Positions 7,853 to 16,674 of a DNA stretch of 64,000 nucleotides are shown here, one piece after another. The DNA is from Desulfurella acetivorans A63 (lineage in GTDB: Bacteria; Campylobacterota_A; Desulfurellia; Desulfurellales; Desulfurellaceae). Made by a program: the position numbers and the translations under genes. Numbering within the stretch: the stretch's first letter is position 1; each line of letters opens with the position of its first letter. The DNA lies in assembly GCA_000517565.1 (NCBI GenBank), contig CP007051.1, forward strand, positions 62,001 through 126,000, read 5' to 3'. Below the pieces are notes generated by a model that saw nothing but the letters and a program-made list of their open reading frames with translations, did no database searches and was not told the origin of the DNA.

Positions 7853-8089
7853 ACAAACACCCCCTAAAATTTTAGTACATATTACAAGATGCTGTGTTAA
7901 AAATTCATCAAGGTATTGTAAAATAAAGGTTATAAATGTTAAAAAATCTATTAAATTATGTAATTAATATGATATAATGGACTTTTGGTTCTAAAACCAC
8001 AAAAAGCTTATAAAATTAAGGTAAAGACAAATTAAAAGAATGCAAAAAGTCCAGTGAGAATTGCATGAGTTTTAAATGGATAAATGCTA
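7853..8089. other. intergenic region between histidine kinase and pstS
   Basis: About 240 bases without a convincing gene. It contains a TATAAT at 7973-7978 (plus strand, weak TTAAAT -35 16 nt upstream). An inverted repeat TGGACTTTT (7978-7986) / AAAAGTCCA (8046-8054) encloses a small GGTT/AACC hairpin at 7987-7998. The pstS promoter presumably lies near 7870-7920 on the minus strand; I could not define a Pho box. Confidence 0.3.
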
Positions 8090-9208
8090 TTAAGAAAAGT
8101 AGAATGGTAATTTTACAGTGGCTCTAAATGTGTCTTTTGTTGTAGTAATCTCAATATCACCATTTAAAATATTAAGGGTTTTGTAGACTAAGTAAAGCCC
8201 AAGGCCTTTGCCAAAATGTAGCGCTTGAGAGTTTATATCTGTATCACTTTGTTGATAGTTGTTTTCTACTTTAAGATATAAATGCTTATCTCCAAGGTTA
8301 GATTCTATTAGAAGAATACCACCTTCTATATTATATTTAATAGCGTTGTCTATTAAATTACGCAAAAGAATATAAAATATATTTTGATATGTCGTGATTT
8401 TTGCGTCCTCAATATTAAGTTTTAGTCGTATATCTTTTAAATTAAGTGCGAAATTTAATTCTTGTAAAATCGTGTCTATTAGAATTTTTATGTTGATTTC
8501 AGATTTTCCCTCCTGTTTTGTTACATCAAATTTTTTTATTTCTAGTATACCATTTAATATGTTTTTTATACGATCAATACTATGTTTAATACGCTCATCT
8601 TCGCTTATTAAGCTAATATATGCAAGTGGCGTTAAAACTTCGTGGGCCACTGTGTCTAAAAATTCTTCTGTTGTTTTGTATAAAGACAAAAGCGGTGTAG
8701 ACCACTTTTGCGATAAGACATAGCTTATTCTATGATAAAGTGCTACAATAAATAAAGATATTACCAATGCAATGCCAAAAAAATAAGCAATATTTTTATA
8801 AATTTCATTAAGTGAATATGCTGCTATAATTTGAATATGTCCAAGCGTAGCGTCTTCAAAGCTTATTTTTCTAAAAGCAAGTCCAGCAAATTGAAATTTT
8901 TTTTCTTTTGATTGTATAATTTTTTCAATTAAATCTTTATTTATGCTTACATTTGAGCTCATTACTTTATTTTTATTATCAATTATCAAATAAAAAATAT
9001 CTTGAGGCTTACTTTGATATATACCTGTTGTTTTAATTGAAAGCTCAATATTTTCAATTACCCTTTTTGCTAAATTTTCTCTGGTTTTTTGAAGATCTAA
9101 GTATCTTTGATAAGACAAAATACAATCAAAAAAAACAAGCATTATGAAAACTAGCAATGTATGCAAAAGTATAATATTGTTAATGAATTTTTGTATGTAT
9201 TTATTCAT
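8090..9208 (-). CDS. sensor histidine kinase
   Basis: 372-aa membrane histidine kinase. TM1 is at about residues 11-33, followed by a ~105-residue extracytoplasmic sensor domain and TM2 at about 142-158. The H-box is DTVAHEVLTPLAYI with phospho-acceptor His at residue 189. An N-box (LLRNLIDNAIKYN) and a G-box (FGKGLGLYLVYK) complete the HATPase domain. No clear HAMP domain is seen between TM2 and the H-box. It is the last gene of an apparent operon whose preceding gene encodes the cognate response regulator; the junction is a four-copy TGAA repeat carrying several ATG triplets, of which only the one at 9208 opens this frame. The signal is unknown. Confidence 0.9.
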   Translation of the reverse strand: MNKYIQKFINNIILLHTLLVFIMLVFFDCILSYQRYLDLQKTRENLAKRVIENIELSIKTTGIYQSKPQDIFYLIIDNKNKVMSSNVSINKDLIEKIIQSKEKKFQFAGLAFRKISFEDATLGHIQIIAAYSLNEIYKNIAYFFGIALVISLFIVALYHRISYVLSQKWSTPLLSLYKTTEEFLDTVAHEVLTPLAYISLISEDERIKHSIDRIKNILNGILEIKKFDVTKQEGKSEINIKILIDTILQELNFALNLKDIRLKLNIEDAKITTYQNIFYILLRNLIDNAIKYNIEGGILLIESNLGDKHLYLKVENNYQQSDTDINSQALHFGKGLGLYLVYKTLNILNGDIEITTTKDTFRATVKLPFYFS

Positions 9209-9220
9209 TCATTCATTCAT
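9203..9220. repeat. tetranucleotide repeat (ATTC)4 at regulator/kinase junction
   Basis: Read on the minus strand it is ATGAATGAATGAATGAAT. It contains the response-regulator stop codon (TGA) and the kinase start codon, so copy-number change would alter the spacing between stop, ribosome site and start. Confidence 0.85.
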
Positions 9221-9860
9221 CTATTTTATAGCCATATCCTTTGATGGTCTTAATTAAATCTTTGTCTGAAAGTTTTTTTCTAAGGCTATATATATGCGAT
9301 TTAAGTGTTTCTATACTGCCATCTTCATTCCATATATAATCTATTAAGCTATCTGTTTTTACAACCTTATTTTTGTTGCGCACTAAATACTCAAGTAACA
9401 TAAATTCTTTTTGGGTTAGATTTTCTATAGGCTTTGAGTCTATATAAACCACGTGTTTTTGTGTGTCAATCTCTATATTTTTAACTTTTAGTATACCTTT
9501 TGGCATGTTTCTATTTGCAATAGCTCTTATTCGAGCAAGCAATTCTTCTTTGTAGAAAGGTTTTGTAATATAATCGTCTATTTGAGCCTCAAAACCTTCT
9601 AATTTATCACTCAATGAGCTCTTTACGGTTAAAAAAATAGCTGGTGTTGATATAGTTTTTCTTAATTCTTTTAGAGTATATATGGAATCTTTATTTTTAA
9701 TAGCTCTATCCATTATAAATAAATCATAAGTACGCGTTTTTGCAAATAGAGAAAAGTCGTCTAATTCAGTTATCCATTCTGTTTCGAAGCCATTTTGTTC
9801 AAGCAACTCTTTTAACGCTTTTCCAAGCGTTTTGTCATCTTCCAAAAGTAGGATTTTCAT
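9213..9860 (-). CDS. OmpR/PhoB-family response regulator
   Basis: 215-aa two-component transcription factor. The receiver domain (1-115) has acidic residues E7, D8 and D9, the phospho-acceptor Asp51 (FIMDRAI), Thr78 and Lys100 (ITKPF). The C-terminal winged helix (about 125-213) ends with the typical 'HIYSLRKKL...IKTIKGYGYKI'. It would be phosphorylated by the kinase encoded immediately downstream and bind DNA as a dimer. Its start overlaps the end of the upstream small exported-protein gene by 26 nt, consistent with one operon from the Crp-family gene at 10874. Confidence 0.93.
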   Translation of the reverse strand: MKILLLEDDKTLGKALKELLEQNGFETEWITELDDFSLFAKTRTYDLFIMDRAIKNKDSIYTLKELRKTISTPAIFLTVKSSLSDKLEGFEAQIDDYITKPFYKEELLARIRAIANRNMPKGILKVKNIEIDTQKHVVYIDSKPIENLTQKEFMLLEYLVRNKNKVVKTDSLIDYIWNEDGSIETLKSHIYSLRKKLSDKDLIKTIKGYGYKIDE

Positions 9861-10185
9861 GTTTTTTTGCTTTTTGTATGTTTGATAAGCTTTTCATCAA
9901 TAGTATTGCACTCACTGATCTGTAATAGCAAGCTTCAAACTGATTTTGTGAGAGGCTTTCTTGAGCCTGAGATATATTTTGATCAACCAGATTTAATTGA
10001 TTTTTATATTCTGGATTGCTGGCAAACTTAGTAACCAGTGGGCTTTTTCTCATTTCTTTAGCCGTGCGTAAGTAAGAAATACACATAGATTTATATGATG
10101 GCTCTACTTTTTTGAAATCTTTTCCAAAAGCGTTTGAAAATAAAAATAAGCTAAATAAAACTACAAAAAATTTTTTTAACCACAT
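9835..10185 (-). CDS. small exported hypothetical protein upstream of two-component genes
   Basis: 116-aa protein with a signal peptide (MWLKKFFVVLFSLFLFSNAFG) and a mostly helical mature part with two cysteines (SMCISY, FEACYY). I do not recognise the family. The longer upstream start at 10263 would overlap the Crp-family gene and bury the signal peptide, so the ATG at 10185 is chosen. It shares 26 nt with the response regulator gene and follows the Crp-family gene by 29 nt. A periplasmic accessory or sensing role for the adjacent kinase is possible but is inference from position only. Confidence 0.65.
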   Translation of the reverse strand: MWLKKFFVVLFSLFLFSNAFGKDFKKVEPSYKSMCISYLRTAKEMRKSPLVTKFASNPEYKNQLNLVDQNISQAQESLSQNQFEACYYRSVSAILLMKSLSNIQKAKKHENPTFGR

Positions 10186-10214
10186 TGTTAATCTTTTAAT
10201 CCTGCAAGGTAAAT

Positions 10215-10874
10215 TCAAGGTAAAATTTGTTTTAATATATCTATTTGTTTGTTTTTTACGCAAATTATACCTTCTTGAATAAGTTGTTTTTCAATTCTTG
10301 AGAATGTTTCTTTGCTCATACCAAGAAGTAAAGCAAGCTCCTGTTTTGGTAGATCCAGCACAATTGTATTTGATTTTTGTGTTCTTTTTAGGTAATTTAG
10401 ATAATTTAGAAATCTTTCTTTGGCATTTTGTGTAGATAAACGTTCAAGTGTATCAACTAGGTAATTTATGCGCTGCGAAAACAAGTATATTATATGAAGC
10501 GATAACTCCGGGTTTGGTTTTAGAAACGATAAAAGTATGTTTTTATCTATGCCTATCATTATTGAATCCATAAGCATTTGAGCATTTACTGGATATACAT
10601 CTTGTGTTAGTAAAATTTCTGCAAAAAATTCATTGTTTCTAACAAAGTGCACAACACACTCATTGCCTTTTTCGTCTAATCTATAAAGTTTTATTCTACC
10701 ATCAATCAAGTAATAAATAATAGAGCCTTTTTGATATTGTCTAAAAAGTATTTCATCTTTTTGTTTTTTAACAATAGTACATGTTTTTTCAAGCATCTCT
10801 AAGATTTTTGGATCGTTTATGCCAAAAATTGATTTAAATATTAATTGTATCAATTTTTTTTCTTTTGTATCCAT
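10215..10874 (-). CDS. Crp/Fnr-family transcriptional regulator
   Basis: 219-aa regulator. An N-terminal cyclic-nucleotide-binding-like beta roll (about 30-125; KGSIIYYLIDGRIKLYRLDEKG) is followed by a dimerisation helix and a C-terminal helix-turn-helix (about 172-195; LPKQELALLLGMSKETFSR). No Fnr-type N-terminal cysteine cluster is visible, so direct Fe-S oxygen sensing is unlikely. The cAMP-binding residues of E. coli Crp are not clearly conserved. The ATG lies only 8 nt from a good -10 element, so the transcript is probably leaderless. It is the first gene of the apparent operon with the exported protein and two-component pair, and is divergent from pseC. Confidence 0.9.
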   Translation of the reverse strand: MDTKEKKLIQLIFKSIFGINDPKILEMLEKTCTIVKKQKDEILFRQYQKGSIIYYLIDGRIKLYRLDEKGNECVVHFVRNNEFFAEILLTQDVYPVNAQMLMDSIMIGIDKNILLSFLKPNPELSLHIIYLFSQRINYLVDTLERLSTQNAKERFLNYLNYLKRTQKSNTIVLDLPKQELALLLGMSKETFSRIEKQLIQEGIICVKNKQIDILKQILP

Positions 10875-10882
10875 ACAACATT

Positions 10883-10911
10883 ACAATAGTCAAAAATGTA
10901 TTTTATGTCAA
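10883..10911 (-). promoter_or_regulatory. sigma-70-type promoter of Crp-family gene
   Basis: TTGACA (10906-10911 on the minus strand), 17-nt spacer, TATTGT (10883-10888). The -10 ends 8 nt before the ATG, predicting a leaderless or near-leaderless mRNA. Confidence 0.65.
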
Positions 10912-10930
10912 TAAATTCTTAATATAAAGC

Positions 10931-10959
10931 TTGAAAATACTTAAACTTAAGCTTATAAT
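10931..10959 (+). promoter_or_regulatory. consensus promoter of pseC
   Basis: TTGAAA (10931-10936), 17-nt spacer, perfect TATAAT (10954-10959), 38 nt before the pseC start. It is back-to-back with the Crp-family promoter, with 19 nt between the two -35 boxes. Confidence 0.75.
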
Positions 10960-10997
10960 AGAAAAGCTTTTTATGCACTATTAAAAAAGGGGTTTTT

Positions 10998-12149
10998 ATG
11001 TATCAAAAAACAATTGGTTATTCTAGGCAATATATTGATCAAGATGATATAAATTCGGTTATCGAGGTTTTAAAAAGTGATTTTTTAACAACCGGCCCAA
11101 AGGTAGATGAGTTTGAAGAAGCAATAAAGAAATATTTAAATGTAAAACATGCTGTATGTGTATCAAGCGGTACAGCTAGTTTACATATAGCTGCATTGAG
11201 TTTACTTAATAAAGGTGATAAGGTTCTTACAACTCCAAACTCATTTTTGGCTACTTCAAACGCAATAGTTTACGCAGGCGCTATACCTATTTTTGTTGAT
11301 GTAGATGCTCATGCCAATATCGATTTAAACTTATGTGAAGATATATTAAAAAAAGGCAATTCTATAAAGGCAATTTTTGCCGTGGATTTTGCAGGAAATA
11401 TGATTGATCCAGAAGGGTTAATATATTTGAAAGAAAAATACGGTGTAAAAATATTAGAGGATTGTGCCCACTCGCTTGGTGCAACGTGGAAAAACTACAA
11501 GGCAGGTGATTGTAAATTTTGCGATGTTGCAACTTTATCCTTTCATCCAGTAAAAAGCATAACAAGTGCTGAAGGTGGTTGTATTGTAACCAATAATGAT
11601 TATATTGCAAAAAAGGCTTTGATGCTTAGAAATCACGGTATTGTAAGAAATAAAAATGAGTTTATTTATAAAGATGATGATAATCCTTTGTATTTTGAAA
11701 TGCAGGATCTGGGTTTTAATTATAGGCTTAGTGATGTCCATAGTGCCCTTGGTTTATCTCAACTGAAAAAAATAGATTTCTTTTTAGAAACTAGACGAAA
11801 GCTTGCAAAAATCTATGATGCAGCTTTTGTAGATACACAAATAAAACCATTACATACAAATGCTGAAAGTTCTTATCATCTTTATGTTGTAAGGGTTAAT
11901 TTTAAAGAACTTGGTAAAAATAGATCCTCTATAATGAAATCATTAAAATCAAAAGGTATACATCTTCAAACGCATTATATACCAATAAATGCTCAGCCTT
12001 TCTACCAAAATATGGGATATAACCCTCATTCTACACCTAAAGCGCTTGAATACTATAATCAGTGTTTATCAATTCCTTTATTTGTGGGTTTAACTGAGCA
12101 AGATCAAAAATTTGTTATTGATGCTTTAAAATCCGAAATACTGTCCTAG
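10998..12149 (+). CDS. pseC: UDP-4-amino-4,6-dideoxy-N-acetyl-beta-L-altrosamine transaminase (PseC-like)
   Basis: 383-aa PLP-dependent sugar aminotransferase of the DegT/DnrJ/EryC1/StrS family. PseC transfers an amino group from glutamate to the 4-keto sugar made by PseB in pseudaminic-acid synthesis. The sequence resembles Campylobacter PseC along its length: '[10 protein letters not shown]' at the start, 'VVDFAGN'-like FAVDFAGN near 127-133, EDCAHSLGA (Asp155 contacts PLP) and [14 protein letters not shown] with Lys186 as the Schiff-base lysine. In relatives the product decorates flagellin, fitting the flagellar genes nearby. pseB and the other pse genes are not in the window, so another amino-sugar substrate is possible. 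Its stop overlaps the convergent ruvB stop at a CTAG. Confidence 0.8.
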   Translation: MYQKTIGYSRQYIDQDDINSVIEVLKSDFLTTGPKVDEFEEAIKKYLNVKHAVCVSSGTASLHIAALSLLNKGDKVLTTPNSFLATSNAIVYAGAIPIFVDVDAHANIDLNLCEDILKKGNSIKAIFAVDFAGNMIDPEGLIYLKEKYGVKILEDCAHSLGATWKNYKAGDCKFCDVATLSFHPVKSITSAEGGCIVTNNDYIAKKALMLRNHGIVRNKNEFIYKDDDNPLYFEMQDLGFNYRLSDVHSALGLSQLKKIDFFLETRRKLAKIYDAAFVDTQIKPLHTNAESSYHLYVVRVNFKELGKNRSSIMKSLKSKGIHLQTHYIPINAQPFYQNMGYNPHSTPKALEYYNQCLSIPLFVGLTEQDQKFVIDALKSEILS

Positions 12150-13114
12150 AATAATGTAGATTTTTCAATTAATGCTTGATTTACGGCAACGCGACCTTTT
12201 GGTGTTTTTTTTATATACCCGCATTGTAATAGATATGGTTCTACAACTTCTTCAAGTGTTTTTTTATCTTCGCCTAAACTTGATGCAAGCGTTTCGATAC
12301 CTACAGGTCCGCCATTGAATACATTATTTATAATATCTAGATATTTTTTATCCAGATAATCCAAGCCATTTTCATCAATATTTATAATTTCTAACGCTTC
12401 TTGAGCGATACTCTTTGTAATTTTATCTATTTGCTTAACTTGAGCTAAATCTCTTACACGCCTTAGGATTTTATTTGCTATACGGGGTGTTGAACGTGAA
12501 CGCTGAGCAATAATTTGCGCACTTTCATCATCAATTTTTATATTAAGAACAAAACTTGAACGTTTAATTATGCTAACAAGTTCATCTAAACTATAATAAT
12601 CAAGCCTTAAGATAAGTCCAAACCTGTCTCGTAGTGGGTTTGTAAGCATCCCTATGCGTGTTGTAGCCCCAACGAAAGTAAACCTTGGAAGATCCAATCG
12701 AAGTGTTTTAGCACCTGGTCCTTGTCCGACGACAATATCTAATTTAAAATCTTCAAGGGCTGAATAAAGCATTTCTTCAATATTACGGTTAAGCCTGTGT
12801 ATTTCATCCACAAAAAGCACATCTTTATCATCCAAACTCGTTAATATTGCAGCAATATCTCCAACTTTTTCTATAGAAGGACCGCTTATTGTTATTATAT
12901 TTGAGCCCATTTCTTTGGCTATTATATGTGCAAGCGTGGTTTTTCCTATGCCAGGAGGCCCATAGAGCAAACAATGCTCTATGGGTTCGTTTCGTTTTTT
13001 TGCTGCAGCTATTGCAAGTGACAAATTTTCAACTACATGTTTTTGGCCTATGTACTCATTTAACCTTTCTGGCCTTATAGACACATTAATTTCACTGTCT
13101 ACTAAGCGTTTCAT
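12146..13114 (-). CDS. ruvB: Holliday junction branch-migration ATPase RuvB
   Basis: 322-aa AAA+ motor that, with RuvA, drives Holliday junction branch migration. It has Walker [11 protein letters not shown] (about 51-60), Walker B VLFVDEIH (about 99-106) with the Asp-Glu pair, sensor 1 FVGATTR, and the C-terminal winged helix ending in [10 protein letters not shown]. The N-terminal '[11 protein letters not shown]' is typical. The start is set at the ATG at 13114, which matches the family start; the longer frame to 13171 runs into nfnB. It begins inside the last 23 nt of nfnB, so it is probably coupled to it, and its stop overlaps pseC's by 4 nt. Confidence 0.96.
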   Translation of the reverse strand: MKRLVDSEINVSIRPERLNEYIGQKHVVENLSLAIAAAKKRNEPIEHCLLYGPPGIGKTTLAHIIAKEMGSNIITISGPSIEKVGDIAAILTSLDDKDVLFVDEIHRLNRNIEEMLYSALEDFKLDIVVGQGPGAKTLRLDLPRFTFVGATTRIGMLTNPLRDRFGLILRLDYYSLDELVSIIKRSSFVLNIKIDDESAQIIAQRSRSTPRIANKILRRVRDLAQVKQIDKITKSIAQEALEIINIDENGLDYLDKKYLDIINNVFNGGPVGIETLASSLGEDKKTLEEVVEPYLLQCGYIKKTPKGRVAVNQALIEKSTLF

Positions 13115-14501
13115 GTATAGATTTAGCAGCTTTTTTACCAGCGCCCACTGCCAAAATAACTGTAGCTGCACCAGTTACTATATCACCGCCTGCCCAAACT
13201 TTTGGGTGTGTGGTTTTACCGTTTTCATCAGCAACAAAATAGCCCCATTTATTTGTTTCTACACCTGTTGCGCTTCTTGCTACAATGGGGTTTGCACTTT
13301 GACCAATTGCAACAATAACTGTATCTGCATCTATTACAAAATTTGAACCTTTAATTTCTTTTGGTCTTCTTCTACCTGATTCGTCTGGTTCGCCTAGCTC
13401 CATTCTAACGCACTCTATACCTACCACATTTCCATATTCGTCGCCTAATACTTTAACTGGGTTTGTTAACAGTTCAAATTTTATACCCTCTTCTTCGGCA
13501 TGTTCAATTTCTTCTGCTCGTGCAGGCATTTCTTTTCTGCTTCTTCTATAAACAATTATAGCTTCTTTTGCACCAAGTCTTTTGGCTGTTCTAACTGCAT
13601 CCATAGCAACATTGCCACCACCAACCACAACTGCGCGTTCGCCTACTCTTATTGGTGTTGCATAATTTGGAAATTCATAGGCTTTCATTAGATTTGATCT
13701 AGTTAAAAACTCACTTGCAGAATAAACACCATTTAAGTTTTCACCAGGAATATTTAAAAATGATGGTGCTCCAGCTCCATTTGCTAAGAATACGGCATCG
13801 TATTCTTGTATTAGTTCATCTACTGATTTAGTTAAACCAATTACGTAGTTTAAATTTATTTCTACTCCTAATTCTTTAATTTGATCCACTTCATAATCTA
13901 CGATAGCTTTAGGCAATCTAAATTCAGGTATACCATACACAAGAACACCACCTGCTTTATGAAGTGCTTCGTATATGGTAACATCATAGCCTAATTTTGC
14001 AAGGTCTGATGCACACGCAAGACCAGCTGGTCCAGATCCTACTATAGCTACTTTTTTGTTAAGTCTTACAGAAGCTTTTTTAGCATCTGAATAATTAAGT
14101 TCTCTTGCCCAATCTGCTACATAGCGCTCAAGTCTACCAATAGCAATAGGTTTGCCTTTTTTATTCATTATGCATGCACCTTCGCATTGTTCTTCTTGAG
14201 GGCACACTCTACCACATACTGCTGGCAAAGCATTTGTTTTTTTAATTTCTAAAAATGCGCCTTTTATATCTTCTTCTATTATTTTTTCAATAAACTCAGG
14301 TATTCTAACATCTGCAGGGCATCCTGCTACACAGTAGGGCGGTTTGCATTGCAAACATCTTTGAGCTTCCTCAATAGCTTCTTGTAAAGAATACCCAAAG
14401 GGCACTTCAAGAAAATTATTTATTCTTTCTTCTGGTTCTTGAGCTCTCATTGGAACTCTATCTTTTTTAAGCCTTTCAGCAGGTTTTAATTTTTCAGCCA
14501 T
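13092..14501 (-). CDS. nfnB: NfnB: large subunit of NADH-dependent ferredoxin:NADP+ oxidoreductase (SudA/GltD-like)
   Basis: 469-aa flavoprotein of the GltD family. N-terminal cysteine clusters ([15 protein letters not shown] about 48-62; [15 protein letters not shown] about 96-110) bind two [4Fe-4S] centres. The FAD motif VGSGPAG is near 154-160, a second Rossmann motif [10 protein letters not shown] marks the NAD(P) site, and [14 protein letters not shown] closes the FAD domain. Directly following nfnA with an 8-nt overlap, it forms the NfnAB/SudAB pair that couples NADPH oxidation to ferredoxin and NAD+ reduction by flavin-based bifurcation, or the reverse. In sulfur reducers such pairs are often annotated as sulfide dehydrogenase. 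GltD alone is less likely because the partner is NfnA, not GltB. Confidence 0.88.
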   Translation of the reverse strand: MAEKLKPAERLKKDRVPMRAQEPEERINNFLEVPFGYSLQEAIEEAQRCLQCKPPYCVAGCPADVRIPEFIEKIIEEDIKGAFLEIKKTNALPAVCGRVCPQEEQCEGACIMNKKGKPIAIGRLERYVADWARELNYSDAKKASVRLNKKVAIVGSGPAGLACASDLAKLGYDVTIYEALHKAGGVLVYGIPEFRLPKAIVDYEVDQIKELGVEINLNYVIGLTKSVDELIQEYDAVFLANGAGAPSFLNIPGENLNGVYSASEFLTRSNLMKAYEFPNYATPIRVGERAVVVGGGNVAMDAVRTAKRLGAKEAIIVYRRSRKEMPARAEEIEHAEEEGIKFELLTNPVKVLGDEYGNVVGIECVRMELGEPDESGRRRPKEIKGSNFVIDADTVIVAIGQSANPIVARSATGVETNKWGYFVADENGKTTHPKVWAGGDIVTGAATVILAVGAGKKAAKSIHETLSRQ

Positions 14502-15351
14502 TTGAAGCTTGCCTCCTTATTTTTTCTTCTAATAACATTAAAGCTTCTCTTTCCTGATCACAATACTGTTTTTGTCTTAACATCATTTCATCAAAATTAA
14601 CTAGGTTACCTCTAAATTCAGGACCATCCACGCATGCAAATTTTGTTTTCCCACCTACACTTACCCTGCATGCACCACACATACCAGTACCATCTACCAT
14701 AATTGAGTTTAGGGAAACCCATATTTGTTTGTTATGTTCATTCGCAACACGAGTGCACATTTTCATCATTATTGGCGGTCCAATGGCCCATATATCTTTT
14801 ATAGCTTCCGATTCTTTTTTTAATATATCATCCATAATGTTTGTTACAAAACCTTTTTGCCCATATGTACCGTCATCTGTAGCAATGTGGAGTTCATTTG
14901 ACGCTTCTCTCATCTTATCTTCCATTATAATTAGATCTTTTGTGCGTGCACCTATAATAGACACTACGTAATTACCAAGCTCTTTTAGTTTTTTTGCAAT
15001 TGGATGTATTGGTGCAATACCTATGCCACCCCCAATAATTAACACTTTACCACCAAAATTTTCTACCTCAGATGGTATACCCAAAGGACCAACGAAAGCA
15101 TATAAACTATCACCTTCGTTCATTACAGAAAGCTCTAATGTGCTTGCTCCAACAACCTGATAAACGATTTGAACCCAACCTTCCTTGGCGTTTGAATCTG
15201 CAATTGTCAAAGGGATTCTTTCGCCTTTTTGATTTGTAATCAGTATTATAAACTGACCAGGCTGGGCTGCTTTTGCAACAAATGGAGCTTCTATCCAGTT
15301 GGAATAGATAGTATCGCTCCATTTTTGCTTTTTTAAAATTTTGTACATCAA
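14494..15351 (-). CDS. nfnA: NfnA: small subunit of NADH-dependent ferredoxin:NADP+ oxidoreductase (SudB-like)
   Basis: 285-aa FAD- and NAD(H)-binding subunit. A ferredoxin-reductase beta barrel (about 1-95, IPLTIAD near 46-52) is followed by a nucleotide-binding domain with GGGIGIAPI (about 107-115). A C-terminal cysteine motif, CGAC at 225-228 plus Cys240, sits within 'DGTGMCGACRV...FACVDGPEF'; in the Nfn family it ligates a [2Fe-2S] cluster with an Asp. It is the electron partner of NfnB, encoded next with an 8-nt overlap. The relation to PyrK/dihydroorotate dehydrogenase B is superfamily-level; no pyrD is adjacent. The pair likely balances NADPH, NADH and ferredoxin in a ferredoxin-dependent metabolism. 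Confidence 0.88.
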   Translation of the reverse strand: MMYKILKKQKWSDTIYSNWIEAPFVAKAAQPGQFIILITNQKGERIPLTIADSNAKEGWVQIVYQVVGASTLELSVMNEGDSLYAFVGPLGIPSEVENFGGKVLIIGGGIGIAPIHPIAKKLKELGNYVVSIIGARTKDLIIMEDKMREASNELHIATDDGTYGQKGFVTNIMDDILKKESEAIKDIWAIGPPIMMKMCTRVANEHNKQIWVSLNSIMVDGTGMCGACRVSVGGKTKFACVDGPEFRGNLVNFDEMMLRQKQYCDQEREALMLLEEKIRRQASNG

Positions 15352-15365
15352 AAACCCTCCTTTAC

Positions 15366-15941
15366 CTAAAATTTAAAATCTAAACTGCCAACAATAGAAG
15401 CCATGTTAAAATCAATAGAATTATTCAGACAACTTTTATTAAATTCCACTATATAATTATTAGACCAATAATTTTTTGGCTTTAAATATAGCCAGACATT
15501 TAAAGGACTATCTTTTGAGACCTTCTCAATTTTTAAAGGTTGTATTTTTTCACCGTTGCAATCCAAATAAATATTCCAAAATGAGTTTTTACTTGATATA
15601 TTGCTTGATTCATAATCTGAGCTATATAAATTAACCCAAAAAACTTTATTTTTAGAACACTCGTTAACGAATGATTCGTATAGTTTTTCATTTGAGCTTG
15701 AAATTGCATTGTGTTGTTTTAGATAATTGTAGTATTGGTTTGCAAGTGCTGAGTTAAAGTATGTAACTTTTGCTATAGCTATAGTTTCAAAATCTCTGTA
15801 GAGTTTCTTTTCTTGTGTTTGTTTATCTAAATTTTTTGAAAATTCTGTTTCATAACTTCTAAAACCTACCTGCTGCATCTGTGTACAAGAAGCAATAAAT
15901 ATAAGCATTAATACGGGAAAAAAAAATTTAATTTTTCTCAT
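15366..15941 (-). CDS. predicted lipoprotein of unknown function
   Basis: 191-aa protein with a signal peptide and a lipobox IASC (lipidated Cys at about residue 19). The mature part contains three further cysteines and aromatic-rich beta-strand-like segments and matches no family I know. It starts inside the last 14 nt of the TPR gene and ends 14 nt before nfnA, so it is embedded in the long minus-strand operon. Tight coupling to the TPR protein may mean they act together at the envelope; that is a guess from context. Confidence 0.65.
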   Translation of the reverse strand: MRKIKFFFPVLMLIFIASCTQMQQVGFRSYETEFSKNLDKQTQEKKLYRDFETIAIAKVTYFNSALANQYYNYLKQHNAISSSNEKLYESFVNECSKNKVFWVNLYSSDYESSNISSKNSFWNIYLDCNGEKIQPLKIEKVSKDSPLNVWLYLKPKNYWSNNYIVEFNKSCLNNSIDFNMASIVGSLDFKF

Positions 15942-16674
15942 CTAAAGCCTCCAGAGCCTCTCTGGCTTGAGTATTTTGAGGGTTTCTTGCAAGTATTTCT
16001 CTATATAGATTTTTAGCATCTTCAATATAGCCTTGTTCGATATATAATTTTGCTATATTTAGTTGATCATCTTCTTCTAAATCTATAGTGGGTATGTCTT
16101 CAAAAACTATTGGTTCTTCTTTGTTATCAAGTAGAGATTGTTTTTCCTCATCTAAAGCATTGTCTATCTTATCAACATCCAATATTACAACATCACTAAC
16201 CTCGGTTTTTTCTTGTGCTTGTTGCTGTTTTGGATTGGTTTGCTCGACAATTTCTTTTACTTTTTCTATGCTTGGCGTATATACACTAGCAAGAGATAAT
16301 AATCTGGATTTAATTTGAGAAGATGGATTAAGTATAAGTAATTTTTCTAAAGTTTGTATTGCTTGCTCGATTTTACCTTGTTTTTCGTACGCATTTGCTA
16401 GTAGTTCTAATGCAAGTACATTTGCATTATTAATCTGTAAAACTGTTTCAAGATAGCTCTCTGCTGCTTCGTATTTTTCTTCATCCATAAGAATTTGAGC
16501 AATTTTAATTAAAGCAAGCAGATAATGAGGAAATTTAGAAACGCCTTCTATTAGTATATCAAACGCTTCTTCTTTGGCACCATTTTCATAAAGCAAACAT
16601 GCTAAAGGATAGAAAAACAGGCTTGTTTTCTTTGTTTTATAGTACTTTTCAATTTTTTTGATAAGCCTTTTCAT
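15928..16674 (-). CDS. tetratricopeptide-repeat protein
   Basis: 248-aa protein made largely of TPR helices. Residues about 20-130 hold roughly three repeats (for example 'AAESYLETVLQINNANVLALELLANAYEKQGKIEQAIQTLEKLLILNP'-type spacing), an acidic low-complexity linker spans about 145-190, and one more TPR (IAKLYIEQGYIEDAKNLYREIL) is near the C-terminus. TPRs act as protein-interaction scaffolds. There is no signal peptide, so it is probably cytoplasmic. It overlaps aroB by 4 nt upstream and the lipoprotein gene by 14 nt downstream. Its partner is unknown. Confidence 0.8.
   Translation of the reverse strand: MKRLIKKIEKYYKTKKTSLFFYPLACLLYENGAKEEAFDILIEGVSKFPHYLLALIKIAQILMDEEKYEAAESYLETVLQINNANVLALELLANAYEKQGKIEQAIQTLEKLLILNPSSQIKSRLLSLASVYTPSIEKVKEIVEQTNPKQQQAQEKTEVSDVVILDVDKIDNALDEEKQSLLDNKEEPIVFEDIPTIDLEEDDQLNIAKLYIEQGYIEDAKNLYREILARNPQNTQAREALEALDEKN

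Noticed and set aside
10998-12149. Start of a pseudaminic-acid or O-antigen gene cluster
   Set aside because: Only the aminotransferase is here; flanking genes are a regulator and ruvB.
13092-14501. Annotation as glutamate synthase small subunit (GltD)
   Set aside because: No GltB is near and the adjacent overlapping gene is NfnA, so the Nfn/Sud pair is the better reading.
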